From an uncultured Actinomycetes bacterium (GTDB lineage: Bacteria > Actinomycetota > Acidimicrobiia > Acidimicrobiales > RAAP-2), in NCBI GenBank assembly GCA_903893955.1, contig CAITOG010000231.1:1-11449 (forward strand): a stretch of DNA of 11,449 nucleotides. Direction: 5' to 3'. Positions 7,588 to 11,449 of this stretch are shown here, piece after piece (within the stretch, counting starts at the first letter, position 1; every line of letters begins with the position of its first letter). The notes beneath the pieces were generated by a model that saw only the letters and a program-made list of their open reading frames with translations, did not search any database and was not told the origin of the DNA. The position numbers and the translations under genes are program-made.

Positions 7588-7596
7588 AATCTACCA
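7588..7596 (-). promoter_or_regulatory. Putative extended -10 promoter of the ubiA-dprE1-dprE2-acyltransferase operon
   Basis: On the minus strand TGGTAGATT combines a TGn extension with TAGATT, a 4/6 match to TATAAT that keeps the key A2 and T6. A transcript starting 7 bases after the hexamer would begin at 7581. That is the A of an in-frame ATC codon of ubiA, so a leaderless message is possible. No good -35 is seen (CCAATC at the 17-base spacing). This is the only plausible promoter position found for the operon, since the four genes overlap or abut. Confidence 0.4.
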
Positions 7597-7638
7597 GCCA
7601 CCTCGATCGCGATTGGATGCCACCCTCCCCGGAACGCC

Positions 7639-7654
7639 TATCATCGGAGCCGTG
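7639..7654 (+). promoter_or_regulatory. Putative leaderless promoter of the cobalamin-binding subunit gene
   Basis: A TATCAT -10 hexamer (7639-7644) is followed by 7 bases and then the GTG start at 7652. This is the spacing expected if transcription starts on the first base of the start codon, as is common in actinobacteria. No ribosome-binding site precedes the GTG. TTGGAT (7613-7618) is a possible but too distant -35. It diverges from the putative ubiA promoter, the two -10 elements being about 45 bases apart. It may also drive sucCD, for which no separate promoter was seen. Confidence 0.5.
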
Positions 7655-8071
7655 AACAGGCCGTATCGAGTCGTTGTCGCGAAGCCCGGTCTTGATGGGC
7701 ATGACCGCGGCGCCAAGGTGATCGCACGTGCGCTGCGAGATGAGGGCTTCGAGGTCGTCTACACCGGCCTCCACCAGACCCCCGAGCAGGTCGTCCAGGC
7801 GGTCATCCAGGAGGACGCCGACGCCGTCGGTCTCTCGCTCCTCTCCGGTGCCCACCTCACCCTCGTGCCCCGAGTCATCGAGGAGCTCGCTGCTGCCGGT
7901 CGCGCCGACGTGCTGGTGATCGTCGGCGGGATCATCCCCGATGACGACATCCCTGCGCTCGAGGCAGCTGGCGTCGCAAAGGTCTTCACGCCAGGTGCAT
8001 CGTCGCTCCCTGCGATCGGGCAGTGGCTCGGAGCAGCGCTCGACGAGCGCGAGGAGGCCCTGGGGGTCTAG
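7652..8071 (+). CDS. Cobalamin-binding small subunit of a methylmalonyl-CoA-mutase-type enzyme
   Basis: A 139-residue stand-alone B12-binding domain. It carries the base-off/His-on signature: DGHDRG (Asp15-x-His17-x-x-Gly20), SLL (Ser62-x-Leu64) and the GG pair in [11 protein letters not shown] (89-99). [11 protein letters not shown] is typical of acyl-CoA mutase B subunits, in which His17 ligates cobalt. It has no catalytic TIM barrel, so a separate large subunit encoded elsewhere is required. In split mutases this subunit is about 130-140 residues, which fits. The partner could make it methylmalonyl-CoA mutase or a related enzyme such as 2-hydroxyisobutyryl-, ethylmalonyl- or isobutyryl-CoA mutase; the sequence alone does not decide. 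Succinyl-CoA synthetase genes follow on the same strand, which favours methylmalonyl-CoA to succinyl-CoA. The GTG at 7652 is chosen because protein similarity starts here and a leaderless promoter precedes it; the frame stays open further upstream, but there it is antisense to ubiA. Confidence 0.88.
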   Translation: MNRPYRVVVAKPGLDGHDRGAKVIARALRDEGFEVVYTGLHQTPEQVVQAVIQEDADAVGLSLLSGAHLTLVPRVIEELAAAGRADVLVIVGGIIPDDDIPALEAAGVAKVFTPGASSLPAIGQWLGAALDEREEALGV

Positions 8072-8169
8072 AGGGTTCTGTCGGGCCACCAGGCCTGCAC
8101 GCGGTTTGCGCTCAGCTGGCTGGTCGTCGACGTGGTGTCGAGTTCGAGGAAGTAGAAGGGAAGCACAGA
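8072..8169 (+). other. Gap between the mutase subunit gene and sucC
   Basis: These 98 bases contain no gene. No convincing TANNNT -10 at a leaderless distance and no hairpin with a T-run were seen; the best hairpin is a 4-bp GGCC stem. Purine-rich stretches GAGGAAG (8146-8152) and GAAGGGAA (8155-8162) precede the GTG at 8170, the second at about 7 bases, and serve as its ribosome-binding site. Read-through from the upstream promoter is likely. Confidence 0.5.
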
Positions 8170-9330
8170 GTGGATCTGTTCGAGTATCAGGGCAAGCAGT
8201 ACTTCGCCCGGTTCGGCATCCCGGTCTCACCGGGCGGCGAGGCCGACACGGTGGACGAGGCGGTCGCGCAGGCGGAGGCGATCGGGTACCCGGTCGTTGT
8301 CAAGGCGCAGGTACGCGTCGGCGGTCGAGGCAAGGCTGGCGGCATCAAGTTGGCCGACAACGCCGATGAGGTCCGGACCCACGCCGGGAACATCCTGGGC
8401 ATGGACATCAAGGGCCACGTGGTTCGTCGCCTCTGGATCGAGTCCTCGAGCGACATCGCCAAGGAGTACTACGCCAGCTTCACGCTGGACCGACCGAACA
8501 AGGTGTACCTGGGCATGCTCTCCGCCGAGGGCGGCGTCGAGATCGAGGAGGTGGCTGCCACCAACCCAGGCGCCATCGCCAAGCTCTCGATCGACCCGAC
8601 CGTCGGCCTCGACCTGGCGACGGCGACCAAGTGGGTGGCGGACGCCAACCTGGACGAAGAGGCTCGTGAGCAGACCGCAGAGCTCTTGGTCAAGCTCTTC
8701 ACCTGTTACGTCGACGGTGACTGTGACCTCGCAGAGATCAACCCGCTGATCCTGACCACCGACGGCATCGTCCGCGCACTCGACGCAAAGGTCACGCTCG
8801 ACTCGAACGCGGAGTACCGCCACCCTGAGTGGGAGGTGTGGTCAGCCACCGACACCGAGGACCCTCGAGAAGCGATGGCCAAGGAGAAGGGGCTCAACTA
8901 CATCGGCCTGAGCGGTTCCGTCGGCATCATCGCCAACGGCGCCGGCCTGGCGATGTCAACGCTCGATGTGGTCAACCAGGTGGGCGGCTCTGCCGCCAAC
9001 TTCCTCGACATCGGCGGTGGCGCCAATGCTGACGTCATGACCGCGGCTCTCGAGGTCATCAACGCCGACCCTGCGGTCAAGTCGATCTTCGTCAACATCT
9101 TCGGTGGGATCACCCGAGTCGACGAGGTCGCCAAGGGCGTCATCGAGGCGCTCAAGCGAGTGGACCTCAAGAGCCCGATCGTGCTGCGACTCGACGGCAC
9201 CAACGCGGAGGAGGGCCGAGCCCTCCTCGCCGAACACCTGAACGATCGACTGGTGGCGGAGCCCACCATGCTCGATGCAGCACGCACCGCTGTGGCCATG
9301 GCCGCCGCCAATGAGGGAGGGTCGAAGTGA
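8170..9330 (+). CDS. sucC: Succinyl-CoA synthetase (ADP-forming) beta subunit
   Basis: The beta subunit of succinate-CoA ligase of the TCA cycle, 386 residues, close to the usual 388. With SucD it interconverts succinyl-CoA and succinate with ATP or GTP formation. The start DLFEYQGKQYFARFGIPV is typical, and the GTG at 8170 has a purine-rich site about 7 bases upstream. The N-terminal ATP-grasp domain shows VVKAQVRVGGRGKAGGIKL (43-61) and the metal-binding DLAEINPLI (186-194). The C-terminal domain shows GLSGSVGIIANGAGLAM (246-262), NFLDIGGGA (277-285) and FVNIFGGITR (307-316), which places the phosphohistidine loop partner site. The stop overlaps the sucD start by a GTGA. The frame stays open upstream to about 8023, but that part has no family similarity and covers the previous gene. 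Confidence 0.97.
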   Translation: MDLFEYQGKQYFARFGIPVSPGGEADTVDEAVAQAEAIGYPVVVKAQVRVGGRGKAGGIKLADNADEVRTHAGNILGMDIKGHVVRRLWIESSSDIAKEYYASFTLDRPNKVYLGMLSAEGGVEIEEVAATNPGAIAKLSIDPTVGLDLATATKWVADANLDEEAREQTAELLVKLFTCYVDGDCDLAEINPLILTTDGIVRALDAKVTLDSNAEYRHPEWEVWSATDTEDPREAMAKEKGLNYIGLSGSVGIIANGAGLAMSTLDVVNQVGGSAANFLDIGGGANADVMTAALEVINADPAVKSIFVNIFGGITRVDEVAKGVIEALKRVDLKSPIVLRLDGTNAEEGRALLAEHLNDRLVAEPTMLDAARTAVAMAAANEGGSK

Positions 9331-10211
9331 GCATCTTCGTCGACGAGAACACAAAGGTCATCGTCCAAGGCCTGACCGGTGGTCAGGGACGCTTCCACGG
9401 CGTGCGCAACCGTGACTACGGCACCAAGGTCGTCGGTGGCGTCAGCCCGAAGAAGGCGGGCGAGGACGTCGAGGGCATCCCAGTCTTCGCATCAGTGAAG
9501 GACGCAGTCGCCGAGACCGGCGCCACCGCTTCCTTCGTCGTGGTCCCACCTGCGGGCGCGACGGCAGCGATCCTCGAGGCGGCAGAGGCTGGCATCGAGT
9601 TCATCGTCTGCATCACTGAGGGCATCCCTGCGCACGATGAGGCCAAGTGCTTCAACACCTTGAAGGAGCAGTTCCCTGGGACCCGGCTGCTCGGGCCGAA
9701 CTGTCCCGGCATCATCAGCCCAGGGAAGTGCAACATCGGCATCACCTCGGGCGACATCGCCCTGGCCGGCGGCCCCGTGGGCATCGTCTCGCGCTCGGGC
9801 ACGCTGACCTACCAGGCGCTCCACGAGCTCACCCAGGCTGGCGTCGGCCAGACCACCTGCGTAGGGATCGGCGGCGACCCTGTGCCCGGCACCAACTTCA
9901 TCGACTGCCTCCAGGCCTTCGAGGCCGACCCCGACACCAAGGCGGTCATGATGATCGGCGAGATCGGTGGCTCCGAGGAGGAGCGCGCGGCCGAGTACAT
10001 CAAGACGCACATGACCAAGCCGGTCGTCTCCTACGTGGCTGGTGTCACGGCGCCTCCAGGCAAGAAGATGGGCCACGCTGGTGCCATCATCTCTGGTTCA
10101 CAGGGCACCGCCCAGGCCAAGATGGAGGCACTCGAGGAGGCTGGCGTCTCGGTGGCGGTCAACCCGACCGAGGCAGGCGAGAAGATGGTCGCCATCGTCA
10201 GGGGCCTCTGA
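9327..10211 (+). CDS. sucD: Succinyl-CoA synthetase (ADP-forming) alpha subunit
   Basis: The alpha subunit of succinate-CoA ligase, 294 residues, full length. The CoA-binding Rossmann part starts with [13 protein letters not shown] (12-24). [18 protein letters not shown] (121-138) and VSRSGTLTY (154-162) are the conserved ligase blocks. [10 protein letters not shown] (245-254) carries His250, the residue phosphorylated during catalysis, and IGEIGG (210-215) supplies the glutamate that stabilises it. The GTG at 9327 overlaps the sucC stop by four bases and has GGGAGGG (9315-9321) five bases upstream, so the two subunits are translated together. No missing residue was noticed. Confidence 0.97.
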   Translation: MSIFVDENTKVIVQGLTGGQGRFHGVRNRDYGTKVVGGVSPKKAGEDVEGIPVFASVKDAVAETGATASFVVVPPAGATAAILEAAEAGIEFIVCITEGIPAHDEAKCFNTLKEQFPGTRLLGPNCPGIISPGKCNIGITSGDIALAGGPVGIVSRSGTLTYQALHELTQAGVGQTTCVGIGGDPVPGTNFIDCLQAFEADPDTKAVMMIGEIGGSEEERAAEYIKTHMTKPVVSYVAGVTAPPGKKMGHAGAIISGSQGTAQAKMEALEEAGVSVAVNPTEAGEKMVAIVRGL

Positions 10212-10230
10212 GGACCCTGTGGGGCCTTGG

Positions 10231-10246
10231 TAGCCTGAGCACCGTG
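10231..10246 (+). promoter_or_regulatory. Putative leaderless promoter of purN
   Basis: A TAGCCT hexamer (10231-10236) keeps T1, A2 and T6 of the -10 consensus. It is followed by exactly 7 bases and the GTG start of purN at 10244. This repeats the architecture at 7639-7654. No ribosome-binding site and no clear -35 are present. It would give purN-purH its own transcript separate from sucCD, although the 32-base gap also allows read-through. Confidence 0.5.
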
Positions 10247-10861
10247 AAGCTCGCGGTGCTCGTCTCAGGAAGCGGCACCATCTTGGAGTCGATCGTCGAT
10301 GCTGGCCTTAGCGTCAGCATCGTGATCGCCGATCGGCCGTGTCGAGGTCTCGAGGTCGGCGCGCAGGCAGGTGCCACCTCGATCTTGGTCGACCGCGCCG
10401 AGCATGGCGGCTTCTCTCCGAACTTCGATCGTGACGGCTACACCAGGGCTGTTACCGAGGTGCTGCTGGAGCACGAGATCGGCCTGGTGGCAATGGCGGG
10501 CTTCGGTACCGTCCTCGCAGCGCCCATCCACGACGCCTTCGCCGGACGGATCCTCAATACGCACCCGGCGCTCCTGCCGAGCTTCCCCGGCTGGCACGGG
10601 GTCGCTGACGCGCTCGGTGCCGGCGCTGAGGTGACCGGCTGCACCGTCCATCTGGCCACGCTCGAGATGGACGCGGGGCCGATCCTGGCCCAAGGGGAGG
10701 TGCCGGTGATGCCAGACGACACGGTCGACTCGCTCCACGAGCGGATCAAGGCGGTCGAGCGAGTCCTCTATCCCGAAACCATCAAGGCGGCGCTCGACGC
10801 GCTCGACCATGGGCGCACTCTCGATGACATCGCAACCACAACCAAGGAGACGACCCCGTGA
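10244..10861 (+). CDS. purN: Phosphoribosylglycinamide formyltransferase (GART)
   Basis: Transfers a formyl group from 10-formyltetrahydrofolate to glycinamide ribonucleotide, the third step of purine synthesis; 205 residues against about 212 in E. coli. The N-terminal phosphate loop is VLVSGSGTILESI (5-17). VAMAGFGTVL (82-91) is the folate-site strand. The catalytic residues are all present: Asn105 and His107 in NTHPALLPSFPG, and Asp143 in EMDAGPIL. The GTG at 10244 is chosen because similarity starts with KLAVLVSGSG and a leaderless-type -10 lies in front; the longer open frame upstream is a shadow of sucD. Its stop overlaps the purH start by a GTGA, so the two are translationally coupled. 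The loop has Thr-Ile where E. coli has Ser-Asn, a mild divergence. Confidence 0.95.
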   Translation: MKLAVLVSGSGTILESIVDAGLSVSIVIADRPCRGLEVGAQAGATSILVDRAEHGGFSPNFDRDGYTRAVTEVLLEHEIGLVAMAGFGTVLAAPIHDAFAGRILNTHPALLPSFPGWHGVADALGAGAEVTGCTVHLATLEMDAGPILAQGEVPVMPDDTVDSLHERIKAVERVLYPETIKAALDALDHGRTLDDIATTTKETTP

Positions 10862-11449
10862 GGGCACTGCTCAGCGTGTACGACAAGACAGGTCTCATCC
10901 CCTTTGCTCGGGGCCTCGAGGAGCTCGGTGTCGAGCTCATCGCCAGCGGGCAGACGTCGGCTGCGCTCGTCGAGGCGAGCATCGCCCACGTCGATGTGGC
11001 GTCCATCACCTCGAGCCCTGAGATGCTCGGGGGACGGGTCAAGACCCTGCATCCGAAGATCCACGGCGGGATCCTGGCCGATCGCTCCAAGCCCGAGCAC
11101 CTCGCTGACCTGACAGCGAACGACATCGAGCCGATCGATCTCGTGGTCTGCAACCTCTATCCCTTCTCCTCGGACCCCTCGATCGAGCTCATCGATGTCG
11201 GAGGGCCGACCATGGTCAGAGCGGCAGCGAAGAACTTCGCCCACGTGGGAATCGTGGTGAGCCCCGACGACTACGACCCCGTGCTCCAAGAGCTCAAGGA
11301 CGCGGGCACCCTCTCGTCGGACACCCGCGGCCAGCTTGCCACCAAGGCCTTCGCTCACACCGCCGCCTATGACGCTGCGATCGTGGCGTGGCTCCAGGAC
11401 GGTGGCCCTGACGGTTCGACCGAGGTCGCCGACACGCTCCTGCCCCCGA
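10858..11449 (+). CDS. purH: PurH, bifunctional AICAR formyltransferase/IMP cyclohydrolase, N-terminal part (3' end outside window)
   Basis: The first 197 residues of PurH, which covers the IMP cyclohydrolase (MGS-like) domain; the AICAR formyltransferase domain lies past the window. Visible are LLSVYDKTGL (4-13), EMLGGRVKTLHPKIHGGIL (55-73), VVCNLYPF (96-103) and IDVGGPTMVRAAAKN (112-126). Two features differ from E. coli, human and mycobacterial PurH as remembered. The phosphate loop reads ASGQTS (29-34) instead of STGGTA or ASGGTA. The stretch between NLYPF and IDVGGP has 8 residues instead of about 17. The TGFPE block is changed to SSPE. The GTG at 10858 overlaps purN and has AAGGAGA (10844-10850) 7 bases upstream. 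The identity is firm; whether the cyclohydrolase activity is unchanged is not shown. Confidence 0.93.
   Translation, partial: MRALLSVYDKTGLIPFARGLEELGVELIASGQTSAALVEASIAHVDVASITSSPEMLGGRVKTLHPKIHGGILADRSKPEHLADLTANDIEPIDLVVCNLYPFSSDPSIELIDVGGPTMVRAAAKNFAHVGIVVSPDDYDPVLQELKDAGTLSSDTRGQLATKAFAHTAAYDAAIVAWLQDGGPDGSTEVADTLLPP

Noticed and set aside
8023..8169. N-terminal extension of SucC to ATG 8023
   Set aside because: It overlaps the mutase subunit gene, has no SucC similarity, and the GTG at 8170 has a ribosome-binding site and the standard N-terminus.
6935..8230. A 431-codon minus-strand frame across ubiA and the mutase subunit gene, containing ATG 7585
   Set aside because: It is a shadow of two genes on opposite strands with clear family motifs; its only interest is the ATG next to the uncertain ubiA start.
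9647..10243. N-terminal extension of PurN to 9647
   Set aside because: That stretch is the wrong frame of sucD; PurN similarity begins at 10244.
1..11449. tRNA, rRNA, CRISPR, transposase, phage or toxin-antitoxin elements
   Set aside because: None was seen on either strand; nearly all the sequence is accounted for by the listed genes.

Overview
The window is high-GC DNA with dense, G/C-ending codon use, frequent GTG starts and ATGA/GTGA gene overlaps. This points to an actinobacterium. The gene set (split B12 mutase subunit, DPA genes without mycolate genes in view, divergent PurH) would fit a deep-branching lineage such as Acidimicrobiia, but that placement is inference. No RNA gene, insertion sequence, CRISPR array or phage element was seen.

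Layout: the 3' part of the DNA helicase gene pcrA (1-960, +) is followed by a membrane-anchored phosphodiester glycosidase-family gene (1019-2347, +). A four-gene minus-strand operon follows, read right to left: ubiA (decaprenyl-phosphate phosphoribosyltransferase), dprE1, dprE2 and a large OafA-type acyltransferase. Its last stop codon faces the glycosidase stop only 3 bases away. From a divergent promoter region near 7582-7651 the plus strand resumes: a stand-alone cobalamin-binding mutase subunit, sucC, sucD, purN and the 5' part of purH, which runs off the window.

The first three genes of the minus operon encode the full route from decaprenyl-phosphate and PRPP to decaprenylphosphoryl-arabinose (DPA), apart from the phosphatase step. 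DPA is the arabinofuranose donor for cell-wall arabinan in mycobacteria. The acyltransferase starts 1 base after dprE2 and may decorate the resulting glycan or its lipid-linked precursor. On the right, the mutase subunit and succinyl-CoA synthetase could act in sequence (methylmalonyl-CoA to succinyl-CoA to succinate). purN and purH supply two late purine steps.

From memory, the order pcrA, sucC, sucD, purN, purH matches the Mycobacterium tuberculosis chromosome (Rv0949-Rv0957 region). The surface-glycan genes therefore look like an insertion into an ancient actinobacterial backbone. The most notable details are an acyltransferase whose SGNH domain has lost its whole catalytic triad, a DprE1 with Ala at the benzothiazinone-target Cys position, two clear leaderless-type promoters, an ambiguous ubiA start, and a shortened PurH. 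No wholly novel defence or mobile system was found.
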